Counted from the stretch's first letter, positions 1 through 6,675 are shown. The stretch: DNA of 10,205 bases from an uncultured Streptomyces sp. (GCA_946480485.1 CAMLJW010000166.1:1-10205), one strand, 5' to 3'. A program made the numbers and translations. The notes: generated by a model not told the origin, from the letters alone.

Positions 1-478
1 CGAGGCGGGCTCCCTCTCCCGCTGGCGGATGGAGGTCACCGAGCGCCCGGACGGCGTGACCGTCGTCAACGACGCCTACAACGCCAACCCGGAATCCATG
101 CGGGCCGCCCTGCGCGCGCTCGCGGCCATGGGGAAGGGACGGCGGACCTGGGCGGTGCTCGGCAAGATGGCCGAGCTCGGGGACGAGGCGCTCGCCGAGC
201 ACGACGCGGTCGGACGGCTCGCCGTCCGGCTCAACGTCAGCAAGCTCGTCGCGGTCGGGGGCAGGGAAGCGTCCTGGCTGCAACTGGGCGCATATAACGA
301 GGGTTCGTGGGGTGAGGAGTCGGTGCACGTGTCCGACGCACAGGCGGCGGTCGACCTGTTGCGCAGCGAGTTGCGCCCGGGAGACGTCGTACTCGTGAAG
401 GCGTCCAGGGCGGTCGGGCTGGAGCGGGTGGCCCAAGCGCTGCTCGAGGGTACCGAGGGTGAGGTCGCCGGCCGATGA
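1..478 (+). CDS. murF: MurF, UDP-MurNAc-tripeptide D-Ala-D-Ala ligase (3' part)
   Basis: Cytoplasmic Mur ligase that adds D-Ala-D-Ala to UDP-MurNAc-tripeptide using ATP, giving the pentapeptide precursor. Only the last ~158 codons are present: the frame is open from base 2 and runs off the left edge, so the ATP-binding P-loop domain lies outside. What is visible is the end of the central domain and the C-terminal domain. NDAYNANPESM (bases 68-100) is the family's conserved nucleotide-contact motif, followed by VLGKMAELG and a late VKASRAVGLERVA segment (usually VKGSR). The stop TGA (476-478) overlaps the mraY start as ATGA, so the two are probably translationally coupled. The ATG at base 29 is internal, because the codons before it (SLSRWR) are typical MurF sequence. 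Family assignment is secure; completeness cannot be judged. Confidence 0.96.
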   Translation, partial: EAGSLSRWRMEVTERPDGVTVVNDAYNANPESMRAALRALAAMGKGRRTWAVLGKMAELGDEALAEHDAVGRLAVRLNVSKLVAVGGREASWLQLGAYNEGSWGEESVHVSDAQAAVDLLRSELRPGDVVLVKASRAVGLERVAQALLEGTEGEVAGR

Positions 479-1548
479 TGAATCAGATCCTGTTCGCGGG
501 AGTCATCGGCCTCTTCCTGACTCTCGTGGGCACTCCCTTGCTGATCAAGCTGCTGGCCCGCAAGGGCTACGGCCAGTACATCCGTGACGACGGCCCCCGC
601 GAGCACCATGCAAAGCGCGGTACGCCGACCATGGGTGGCATCGCCTTCATCCTGGCCACGATCATCGCGTACTTCCTCAGCAAGGTGATCACCGGAAAGC
701 CGCCGACGTTCTCCGGACTACTGGTGCTCGGCCTGATGGCGGGCATGGGCCTGGTCGGCTTCCTCGACGACTACATCAAGATCGTCAAGCGCCGCTCGCT
801 GGGCCTGCGGGCCAAGGCGAAGATGGCCGGCCAGCTGACCGGCGGCATCGCCTTCGCGGTGCTCTCGCTGCAGTTCGCGGACAACCGCGGCAACACCCCG
901 GCCTCCACCCATCTCTCCTTCGTGCAGGACTTCGGCTGGTCCATCGGCCCGGTGCTGTTCGTGGTCTGGGCGCTGTTCATGATCCTCGCCATGTCGAACG
1001 GCGTGAACCTGACGGACGGCCTCGACGGCCTCGCCACCGGCGCCTCCGTGATGGTCTTCGGCGCGTACACGTTCATCGGCGTCTGGCAGTTCCAGGAGTC
1101 CTGCGCCAACGCGCAGACCCTCACCAACCCGGAAGCCTGCTTCGAAGTGAGAGATCCGCTGGATCTCGCCGTCGTCGCCTCCGCCCTCATGGGCGCCTGC
1201 TTCGGCTTCCTGTGGTGGAACACCTCGCCCGCCAAGATCTTCATGGGCGACACCGGTTCACTGGCGCTCGGCGGCGCGCTCGCCGGTCTCGCGATCTGCT
1301 CCCGCACCGATCTGCTCCTCGCGCTGCTGGGCGGTCTGTTCGTCCTCATCACCATGTCGGTCGTCATCCAGGTCGGCTCGTTCCGCCTGACCGGCAAGCG
1401 CGTCTTCCGGATGGCCCCGCTCCAGCACCACTTCGAACTCAAGGGGTGGTCCGAAGTCCTTGTGGTGGTCCGCTTCTGGATCATCCAGGGCATGTGCGTG
1501 ATCGTGGGTCTGGGTCTCTTCTACGCAGGATGGGCAGCCGACAAGTGA
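475..1548 (+). CDS. mraY: MraY, phospho-MurNAc-pentapeptide translocase (lipid I synthase)
   Basis: Integral membrane enzyme that transfers phospho-MurNAc-pentapeptide from UDP to undecaprenyl phosphate, making lipid I, the first membrane step of peptidoglycan synthesis. The 357 residues fit the family length and contain about ten hydrophobic segments. Signature motifs: GTPTMGG (49-55), FLDDY with the paired Asp 98/99, NLTDGLDGL (178-186), FMGDTGS with Asp 259, and the PLQHHFELKGW loop (315-325). By analogy with studied MraY these are the Mg-binding and active-site cytoplasmic loops. The start is either ATG 475 (overlapping the murF stop as ATGA) or the adjacent ATG 478; 475 gives an extra Met. 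Its 3' end overlaps murD. A predicted outside loop holds Cys 210 and Cys 222 (see findings). Identification is secure. Confidence 0.98.
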   Translation: MMNQILFAGVIGLFLTLVGTPLLIKLLARKGYGQYIRDDGPREHHAKRGTPTMGGIAFILATIIAYFLSKVITGKPPTFSGLLVLGLMAGMGLVGFLDDYIKIVKRRSLGLRAKAKMAGQLTGGIAFAVLSLQFADNRGNTPASTHLSFVQDFGWSIGPVLFVVWALFMILAMSNGVNLTDGLDGLATGASVMVFGAYTFIGVWQFQESCANAQTLTNPEACFEVRDPLDLAVVASALMGACFGFLWWNTSPAKIFMGDTGSLALGGALAGLAICSRTDLLLALLGGLFVLITMSVVIQVGSFRLTGKRVFRMAPLQHHFELKGWSEVLVVVRFWIIQGMCVIVGLGLFYAGWAADK

Positions 1549-2972
1549 CGTGGGCAGGCCGGAACATCACCGTCGCCGGTCTCGGCGTGAGCGGCGTCAG
1601 CGCCGCCCGTGCCCTGGCCGGCCTCGGCGCGTCGGTCACGGTCGTCGACGGTGGCTCATCGCCCGCGCACCAGGAGCGGGCCGCCTCCCTGGTGGCGGAG
1701 GGCATTTCGGTACGTCTCGCGGACGCCGAGACGCTTCCCGAGGGCACCGACCTCGTGGTCACCTCGCCGGGCTGGAAGCCGGGCAGCCCCCTCTTCGTGG
1801 CCGCCGAGGCGGCAGGCGTGGACGTCGTCGGTGACGTGGAGATCGCCTGGCGTCTGCGCGGGCGGGACGGTCGAAAGGCAGTGCCCTGGCTCGCCGTCAC
1901 GGGCACCAACGGCAAGACCACCACCACCAGGATGCTCGCGTCGATCCTGACCGCCGCGGGCCTTCGTACGGCAGCGGTGGGCAACATCGGCACCCCGATC
2001 ATCGACGTGGTCCTCTCGGCCGAGCCGTACGGTGATCTCGATGTACTGGCCGTGGAACTGTCCAGCTACCAGCTGCACTGGGCGCCCTCCCTGCGCGCCC
2101 ACTCCGCCGTCGTCCTGAACATCGCCCCCGACCACCTCGACTGGCACGGCTCCATGGAGGCGTACGCTGCCGACAAGGGCCGAATCTACGAGGGCAATCA
2201 GGTCGCCTGCGTCTACAACGTGGCCGACAAGACCACCGAGGACCTGGTGCGCGAGGCGGACGTCGAGGAGTGCTGCCGGGCGATCGGCTTCACGCTGGGT
2301 GCACCGGGGCCGTCTCAACTCGGCGTCGTGGAGGGCATCCTGGTCGACCGTGCCTTCGTAGCGGACCGGCACAAGCAGGCCCAGGAGCTCGCGGAGGTCG
2401 CGGACGTGCGCCCGCCCGCCCCGCACAACATCGCCAACGCCCTTGCGGCGGCGGCCCTTGCGCGCGCCTACGGAGTACCCGCCTCGGCCGTACGCGACGG
2501 GCTGCGGGCCTTTCATCCGGACGCCCACCGGATCCAGCACGTGGCCGACGTCGGCCAGGTCGCCTACATCGACGACTCCAAGGCCACCAACACCCACGCG
2601 GCGGAAGCCTCCTTGGCGGCGTACGAGTCGATCGTGTGGATCGCGGGCGGGCTGGCCAAGGGGGCGACCTTCGACGAGCTGGTCGCCAAGTCGGCACAGC
2701 GACTGCGAGGTGTCGTCCTTTTCGGCGCGGACCGGGCCCTGATCCGGGAAGCGCTCGCGCGACACGCGCCCGAGGTACCGGTCGTCGACCTCGACCGGAC
2801 CGACACTGGGGCGATGCTCGAGGCCGTCCAGGAGGCGACGAGGCTCGCCCGCGCGGGGGACACGGTGCTCATGGCTCCCGCTTGTGCCTCCATGGACATG
2901 TTCACCAACTACAACCAGCGCGGTGACGCGTTCGCGGAGGCCGTCCGCGAACTCGGCGCCGCGAGCGCCTGA
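1530..2972 (+). CDS. murD: MurD, UDP-MurNAc-L-Ala:D-glutamate ligase
   Basis: Cytoplasmic Mur ligase that adds D-Glu to UDP-MurNAc-L-Ala with ATP. From ATG 1530 it has 480 residues, normal or slightly long for the family. Domains in order: N-terminal UDP-binding fold (VAGLGVSG, 15-22); central ATPase domain with P-loop GTNGKTTT (125-132), ELSSYQL (176-182), NIAPDHLDWHG (197-207) and the Lys of DKGRIY (216) at the usual carbamylated position; then PHNIANALAAA, DDSKATN and the C-terminal MAPACASMDMF / NQRGDAF motifs. The start is uncertain. ATG 1530 overlaps mraY by 19 bases. GTG 1545 would form a GTGA overlap with the mraY stop and remove only five residues; AGGA at 1527-1530 lies 14 bases before it, which is rather far. 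The frame is open upstream into mraY, but that part is not MurD-like. It is the last gene before a 248-base spacer. Confidence 0.97.
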   Translation: MGSRQVTWAGRNITVAGLGVSGVSAARALAGLGASVTVVDGGSSPAHQERAASLVAEGISVRLADAETLPEGTDLVVTSPGWKPGSPLFVAAEAAGVDVVGDVEIAWRLRGRDGRKAVPWLAVTGTNGKTTTTRMLASILTAAGLRTAAVGNIGTPIIDVVLSAEPYGDLDVLAVELSSYQLHWAPSLRAHSAVVLNIAPDHLDWHGSMEAYAADKGRIYEGNQVACVYNVADKTTEDLVREADVEECCRAIGFTLGAPGPSQLGVVEGILVDRAFVADRHKQAQELAEVADVRPPAPHNIANALAAAALARAYGVPASAVRDGLRAFHPDAHRIQHVADVGQVAYIDDSKATNTHAAEASLAAYESIVWIAGGLAKGATFDELVAKSAQRLRGVVLFGADRALIREALARHAPEVPVVDLDRTDTGAMLEAVQEATRLARAGDTVLMAPACASMDMFTNYNQRGDAFAEAVRELGAASA

Positions 2973-2976
2973 CGGC

Positions 2977-3008
2977 GGGTCCAGACCGGTCGGGTGCACC
3001 GGGGACCC
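2977..3008 (+). terminator. Hairpin just after murD, terminator- or attenuator-like
   Basis: GGGTCC (2977-2982) pairs with GGACCC (3003-3008), and CCGGT (2986-2990) pairs with ACCGG (2998-3002). This makes an 11-bp stem interrupted only by a 3-base AGA bulge, with a 7-base loop. It starts four bases after the murD stop. No T-run follows, so it could be a Streptomyces-style U-less terminator, a partial attenuator or an mRNA-stabilising 3' structure. The pairing is read directly from the sequence; the function is inferred. Confidence 0.45.
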
Positions 3009-3020
3009 TTGGGAGGACGC

Positions 3021-3221
3021 GTGACGCCATCGTGGTCGGTGCTTCGCAGGCGGACTTGCCGAAGTCCGATGCGGTACCGCGCCCTGTCGGGATGCTGTTG
3101 GCGTCTGTCAGGGGCGCGGGGCCGTGACATCACACGGCTCCGCCGCGTGGGCGCGACGCCCGCGGACCGCCTGCGGCACTCGACCCGCAGGTCCGGCGCA
3201 GCGCCTGGGCGGAGGTGCTGA
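3021..3221 (+). CDS. Possible small ORF (66 codons) coupled to ftsW
   Basis: A candidate gene that I do not recognise. GTG 3021 is preceded by a near-perfect Shine-Dalgarno GGAGG (3012-3016) at a 4-base spacing, and the frame runs 66 codons to TGA 3219-3221. That stop overlaps the ftsW ATG (3221) as TGATG, the usual geometry of translational re-initiation. The product would be very Arg-rich and basic, with several Cys and Trp residues and no membrane segment or known motif. Against it, about 13 of 66 codons end in A or T, more than in most neighbouring genes, and no family match comes to mind. It could be a leader ORF that feeds ribosomes to ftsW, a real small protein, or chance in GC-rich spacer DNA. 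Confidence 0.3.
   Translation: MTPSWSVLRRRTCRSPMRYRALSGCCWRLSGARGRDITRLRRVGATPADRLRHSTRRSGAAPGRRC
3124..3133. promoter_or_regulatory. BldD-box-like palindrome upstream of ftsW
   Basis: GTGACATCAC consists of inverted half-sites GTGA and TCAC separated by two bases. This matches the core of the known BldD operator, as I remember it: AGTGA, one or two bases, TCAC. The site lies 88 bases before the ftsW start. BldD is a c-di-GMP-responsive repressor of sporulation and division genes in Streptomyces. The palindrome is seen; the protein that binds it is inferred. Confidence 0.4.
3211..3215 (+). promoter_or_regulatory. Ribosome binding site deciding the ftsW start
   Basis: GGAGG ends five bases before ATG 3221. 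It directly abuts, and shares its last G with, the in-frame GTG at 3215, which is too close to serve as that codon's own site. The ATG is therefore the better start. Confidence 0.7.
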
Positions 3222-4579
3222 TGGGCAGCAGCCGCACGGGCCGGCCCTCCGTCCGGCGGGTCGGCGCGCGCCCCGCCGCCTCCCGCCCTCCGCACGACAA
3301 CCCCGTACGCCGCCTCCACACCCGCGCCCGCCGTGCCTGGGACCGGCCACTGATCGCGTACTACCTGATTCTCGGCAGCAGCCTGCTGATCACCGTGCTC
3401 GGTATCGTGATGGTGTACTCGGCCTCACAGATCACGGCGCTGCAGCTGTCGCTGCCGGGGTCGTACTTCTTCCGGAAGCAGTTCCTGGCGGCCGTGCTGG
3501 GCGCCGGACTGCTGCTGCTCGCCTCGCGGATGCCGTCCAAGCTGCACCGGGCGCTGGCGTACCCGATCCTGCTGGGCGCCCTCTTCCTGATGATCCTGGT
3601 GCAGGTGCCGGGGATAGGGCTGGCGGTGAACGGCAACCAGAACTGGATCTCCATCGGCGGTCCGTTCCAGCTTCAGCCCAGCGAGTTCGGCAAGCTCGCG
3701 CTCGTGCTGTGGGGCGCGGATCTGCTCGCCCGCAAACACGACAAGCGGCTGCTGATCCAGTGGAAGCACATTCTGGTACCGCTCGTCCCGGTGGCCTTCA
3801 TGCTGCTCGGACTGATCATGCTCGGCGGCGACATGGGCACGGCGATCATCCTCACCGCGATCCTGTTCGGCCTGTTGTGGCTGGCCGGAGCGCCGACGCG
3901 GCTGTTCGCGGGCGTGCTGGCGGTCGCCGCGACGATCGGCGTGATACTCATCAGGACCAGCCCGAACCGCATGGCGCGGCTCTCCTGCCTCGGCGCCACC
4001 GAACCCGGACCGAACGACACATGCTGGCAGGCCGTGCACGGCATCTACGCACTCGCCTCCGGCGGACTGTTCGGTTCCGGCCTCGGCGCTGGTGTGGAGA
4101 AATGGGGCCAACTGCCGGAAGCGCACACCGACTTCATCTTCGCCGTCACCGGTGAGGAACTGGGCCTCGCGGGGACGCTGTCGGTACTCGCCCTCTTCGC
4201 GGCTCTAGGCTATGCGGGTATCCGCGTGGCCGGACGCACGGAGGACCCCTTCGTGAGGTATGCCGCGGGAGGCGTGACCACCTGGATCACGGCCCAGGCC
4301 GTGATCAACATCGGTGCGGTGCTCGGTCTGCTGCCGATCGCCGGAGTCCCGCTCCCGCTGTTCTCCTACGGGGGTTCCGCTCTGCTGCCGACCATGTTCG
4401 CCATCGGGCTCCTGATCGCCTTCGCGCGGGAGGATCCCGCTGCGCGGGCGGCGCTTGCGATGCGGCAGCCACGCTTTGGTAGAAAGCGGGTTGGAGGCTC
4501 CGGAGCCAATCGGAGTCCTCGGAGCTGGAACACGATGCGACGGCGCGCCTCGGCGGCGCGCTCGTCCGGAGAGCGGTGA
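3221..4579 (+). CDS. ftsW: FtsW, SEDS-family septal peptidoglycan polymerase
   Basis: Polytopic membrane glycosyltransferase that polymerises lipid II at the septum together with a class B PBP (FtsI). The 452 residues comprise a basic cytoplasmic N-tail (1-40), about ten membrane segments and a basic C-tail (from ~403). Family motifs: QPSEFGKLAL (152-161); GGDMGTA (202-208), whose Asp 204 sits at the position of the catalytic Asp of RodA/FtsW; GQLPEAHTDFIFAVTGEELG (296-315); and PLPLFSYGGSALL (377-389). The large outside loop holds Cys 256 and Cys 268. RodA is the main alternative, but the dcw position favours FtsW. The start is set by GGAGG at 3211-3215. The tail shows unusual codons, including AGA, TTT and AAT, and two DNA palindromes. 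murG follows after six bases. Confidence 0.96.
   Translation: MGSSRTGRPSVRRVGARPAASRPPHDNPVRRLHTRARRAWDRPLIAYYLILGSSLLITVLGIVMVYSASQITALQLSLPGSYFFRKQFLAAVLGAGLLLLASRMPSKLHRALAYPILLGALFLMILVQVPGIGLAVNGNQNWISIGGPFQLQPSEFGKLALVLWGADLLARKHDKRLLIQWKHILVPLVPVAFMLLGLIMLGGDMGTAIILTAILFGLLWLAGAPTRLFAGVLAVAATIGVILIRTSPNRMARLSCLGATEPGPNDTCWQAVHGIYALASGGLFGSGLGAGVEKWGQLPEAHTDFIFAVTGEELGLAGTLSVLALFAALGYAGIRVAGRTEDPFVRYAAGGVTTWITAQAVINIGAVLGLLPIAGVPLPLFSYGGSALLPTMFAIGLLIAFAREDPAARAALAMRQPRFGRKRVGGSGANRSPRSWNTMRRRASAARSSGER
4472..4507. repeat. Two adjacent palindromes in the 3' end of ftsW
   Basis: CGCTTT (4472-4477) and AAAGCG (4483-4488) form a stem with a 5-base loop. Eight bases after it lies the perfect 12-base palindrome GGCTCCGGAGCC (4496-4507). 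Both are inside the ftsW tail, about 80-110 bases before murG. They may be RNA structure or an operator; no function is established. Confidence 0.4.
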
Positions 4580-4585
4580 ATTTCG

Positions 4586-5674
4586 GTGCATGTCGTACTC
4601 GCCGGTGGGGGGACCGCCGGCCACATCGAGCCCGCGCTCGCCCTCGCGGATGCCCTGCGCAGGCAGGACCCGACCGTGGGCATCACGGCCCTGGGCACGG
4701 AGCGCGGACTCGAGACCCGACTCGTACCCGAACGGGGCTATGAACTCGCGCTGATCCCTGCTGTCCCGCTGCCCCGCAAACCCACCCCCGAGCTGATCAC
4801 CGTACCCGGGCGGCTGCGTGGCACGATCAAGGCGGCCGAGCAGATCCTGGACCGCACCAAGGCCGACGCCGTCGTCGGCTTCGGCGGCTACGTCGCCCTG
4901 CCCGGCTACCTCGCGGCCAAGCGCCTGGGCGTCCCGATCATCATCCACGAGGCCAACGCCCGGCCCGGCCTGGCCAACAAGATCGGTTCGCGGTACGCCG
5001 CCCAGGTCGCCGTGTCGACTCCGGACAGCAAGCTCCGCGGTGCCCGCTACATCGGCATCCCGCTGCGCCGCTCCATCGCCACGCTCGACCGGGCAGCCGT
5101 ACGCCCCGAGGCCCGTGCCGCCTTCGGGCTCGACCCCGCCCTGCCGACCCTGCTGGTCTCCGGCGGTTCGCAGGGCGCCCGCCGGCTCAACGAGGTCGTC
5201 CAGCAGGTCGCCCCGTTCCTCCAGCAGGCCGGCATCCAGGTCCTGCACGCGGTCGGCCCCAAGAACGAACTGCCGCACGTCCAGCAGATGCCGGGGATGC
5301 CCCCGTACATCCCGGTACCGTATGTGGACCGGATGGACCTCGCGTACGCGGCGGCCGACATGATGCTCTGCCGCGCGGGCGCGATGACCGTCGCCGAGCT
5401 CTCCGCGGTGGGGCTCCCTGCCGCGTACGTGCCGTTGCCGATCGGCAACGGCGAACAGCGGCTGAACGCCCAGCCGGTGGTCAAGGCCGGCGGCGGGCTG
5501 CTGATCGACGACGCGGAGCTGACCCCCCAGTGGGTGCAGGCCAACGTCCTGCCCGTGCTCGCGGATCCGCACCGGCTGTTCGAGATGTCCCGCGCCGCCT
5601 CCGAGTTCGGCCGCCGGGACGCCGACGAACTGCTCGTCGGGATGGTGTACGAGGCGATCGCGTCACGCCGCTGA
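4586..5674 (+). CDS. murG: MurG, lipid II synthase (UDP-GlcNAc transferase)
   Basis: Peripheral membrane GT-B glycosyltransferase that adds GlcNAc to lipid I, making lipid II on the cytoplasmic face. It has 362 residues, standard length. The N-terminal domain has the glycine-rich LAGGGTAGH (5-13), GFGGY (99-102 region) and [12 protein letters not shown] (121-132), where many other bacteria have HEQNAVPG. The C-terminal UDP-GlcNAc domain has [10 protein letters not shown] (193-202), [10 protein letters not shown] (263-272) and GNGEQRLNA (287-295). The start is GTG 4586, chosen because the family's N-terminus follows at once; no in-frame alternative exists closer to ftsW. A strong Shine-Dalgarno is lacking (GGAG at 4568-4571 is 14 bases away), so coupling to ftsW, whose stop is six bases upstream, is likely. 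Confidence 0.97.
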   Translation: MHVVLAGGGTAGHIEPALALADALRRQDPTVGITALGTERGLETRLVPERGYELALIPAVPLPRKPTPELITVPGRLRGTIKAAEQILDRTKADAVVGFGGYVALPGYLAAKRLGVPIIIHEANARPGLANKIGSRYAAQVAVSTPDSKLRGARYIGIPLRRSIATLDRAAVRPEARAAFGLDPALPTLLVSGGSQGARRLNEVVQQVAPFLQQAGIQVLHAVGPKNELPHVQQMPGMPPYIPVPYVDRMDLAYAAADMMLCRAGAMTVAELSAVGLPAAYVPLPIGNGEQRLNAQPVVKAGGGLLIDDAELTPQWVQANVLPVLADPHRLFEMSRAASEFGRRDADELLVGMVYEAIASRR

Positions 5675-5697
5675 CGCGTAGCAGAAGGCAGGGGAGC

Positions 5698-6555
5698 GTG
5701 GCCGGACCGACGACCGCCGAACGCGGCGAACGCCAGCGAGTGGAGTCCGGTCCGCCCCGGCCGCCCCGCCTCAGGCGGCTGCCCTTCAAGAGGCCGCCCC
5801 GGCCTCGTACGCTCATCATGGTGCTCGTCTGCGTCGCCCTGTTCGGCGCGGGCGGCGTCTGGGTGCTCTATGGCTCGCAGTGGCTGCGCGTGGAGCGCGT
5901 ATCCGCTTCGGGGACCCGGGTCCTGACGGCCCAGCAGGTACGCGAGGCGGCCGCCGTGTCCCTCGGATCGCCGTTGATTTCCGTCGACACCGATGCGATT
6001 GAGGCAAGACTGCGCCAGAAATTGCCCCGAATTGACTCGGTTGATGTCGTCCGTTCCTGGCCCCACGGAATCGGGCTGAAAGTGACCGAACGCACTCCGG
6101 TCCTGATTATCAAAAGCACCGAAAATGCGGGTAAATTTATCGAAGTGGACGCCAAGGGGGTGCGATATGCGACGGTTTCGCACGCTCCGAAGGGTGTGCC
6201 CGCACTGGAATTGGCGGTTTCCCAGTCCTCGGCCCAGTCCTCGGCCCGATCTTCGTCCCGGACTTCCGCGCCATCCGCGAGCCTGCGCCGCTTCGGGACC
6301 GACCGGCTGGTGCGCGAGGCGGTGGTCGTCGCCGGTGCACTTCCGGCCGCAGTCAGCCGCGAGACCCGGACGGTCAAGGTCCGTTCGTACGACTCCATTT
6401 CGCTGGAGTTGAGCGGGAACCGGACCGTGGCGTGGGGGAGCGGCGGCAAGGGCAGTGCCAAGGCCCGAACGCTGACCGCTCTCATGAAAGCCGCTCCCGA
6501 GGCGCGGCACTTCGACGTCAGCGTGCCCACCGCTCCTGCTTCATCAGGGAGTTGA
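5698..6555 (+). CDS. ftsQ: FtsQ, divisome scaffold protein (POTRA domain)
   Basis: Bitopic membrane protein of the FtsQ/DivIB family that links early and late divisome proteins, usually with FtsL and FtsB. It has 285 residues: a basic, Pro/Arg-rich cytoplasmic tail (1-37), one membrane segment (about 38-58), a POTRA domain (about 62-132, starting WLRVERV and including DAIEARLRQKLPRID) and a C-terminal beta domain ending with HFDVSVP. Residues 175-195 form a Ser-rich linker encoded partly by a 12-base tandem repeat. The start is GTG 5698, preceded by AAGGCAGG (5685-5692) at five bases; the frame extends upstream into murG but is not FtsQ-like there. Bases ~5974-6219 are unusually rich in A/T-ending codons. 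ftsZ follows after a 286-base regulatory spacer. Confidence 0.95.
   Translation: MAGPTTAERGERQRVESGPPRPPRLRRLPFKRPPRPRTLIMVLVCVALFGAGGVWVLYGSQWLRVERVSASGTRVLTAQQVREAAAVSLGSPLISVDTDAIEARLRQKLPRIDSVDVVRSWPHGIGLKVTERTPVLIIKSTENAGKFIEVDAKGVRYATVSHAPKGVPALELAVSQSSAQSSARSSSRTSAPSASLRRFGTDRLVREAVVVAGALPAAVSRETRTVKVRSYDSISLELSGNRTVAWGSGGKGSAKARTLTALMKAAPEARHFDVSVPTAPASSGS
6221..6256 (+). repeat. 12-base tandem repeat in ftsQ
   Basis: CCCAGTCCTCGG occurs twice head to tail (6221-6232 and 6233-6244), with a degenerate third copy CCCGATCTTCGT (6245-6256). The unit is a multiple of three and encodes Ala-Gln-Ser-Ser-type units, so changes in copy number would keep the ftsQ frame. Confidence 0.8.
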
Positions 6556-6583
6556 CGCACATCGGCGCAGGCCAGCACCCTGG

Positions 6584-6614
6584 TTGGGCAGCGCTACGGC
6601 TGATCACATAGGGT
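6584..6614 (+). promoter_or_regulatory. Candidate distal ftsZ promoter
   Basis: TTGGGC (6584-6589) and TAGGGT (6609-6614) resemble the -35 and -10 boxes of the main vegetative sigma factor, but with a long 19-base spacer. The leader would be about 220 bases. Multiple promoters upstream of ftsZ are known in Streptomyces coelicolor; I cannot say which of them this corresponds to. Confidence 0.35.
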
Positions 6615-6645
6615 GAAAAGAAAAACGGGAGGTTCGGCGTGTTCG

Positions 6646-6675
6646 TTGAACGCGCGCCACTGGTCGACTTAGTGT
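6646..6675 (+). promoter_or_regulatory. Candidate ftsZ promoter (TTGAAC-18-TAGTGT)
   Basis: TTGAAC (6646-6651) and TAGTGT (6670-6675) are separated by 18 bases, a good fit to the HrdB-type TTGACN / TANNNT pattern. Transcription would start near 6682, giving a leader of about 160 bases that includes the inverted repeat and hairpin further down. This is the best promoter-like pair in the spacer. Confidence 0.5.

Noticed and set aside
1212..1529. Upstream extension of the murD frame to a GTG at 1212
   Set aside because: This part lies wholly inside mraY, translates to Arg/Pro-rich low-complexity sequence, and the MurD N-terminal fold starts only after 1530.
1656..2999. 447-codon minus-strand frame opposite murD
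   Set aside because: Repetitive Gly/Val/Arg/Asp-rich product typical of antisense frames in GC-rich genes.
3124..4155. Long + strand frame overlapping ftsW
   Set aside because: Another frame over FtsW; product is Arg/Ala/Pro-rich without motifs, while the ftsW frame carries all family motifs.
5530..5697. Upstream extension of the ftsQ frame into murG
   Set aside because: The sequence is an Arg-rich shadow of murG. GTG 5698 has an RBS and begins a normal FtsQ N-terminus.
4205..6510. Long minus-strand frames opposite murG and ftsQ (455 and 487 codons)
   Set aside because: Antisense open frames are common in high-GC DNA. Their products are low-complexity, without domains, and the + strand genes are certain.
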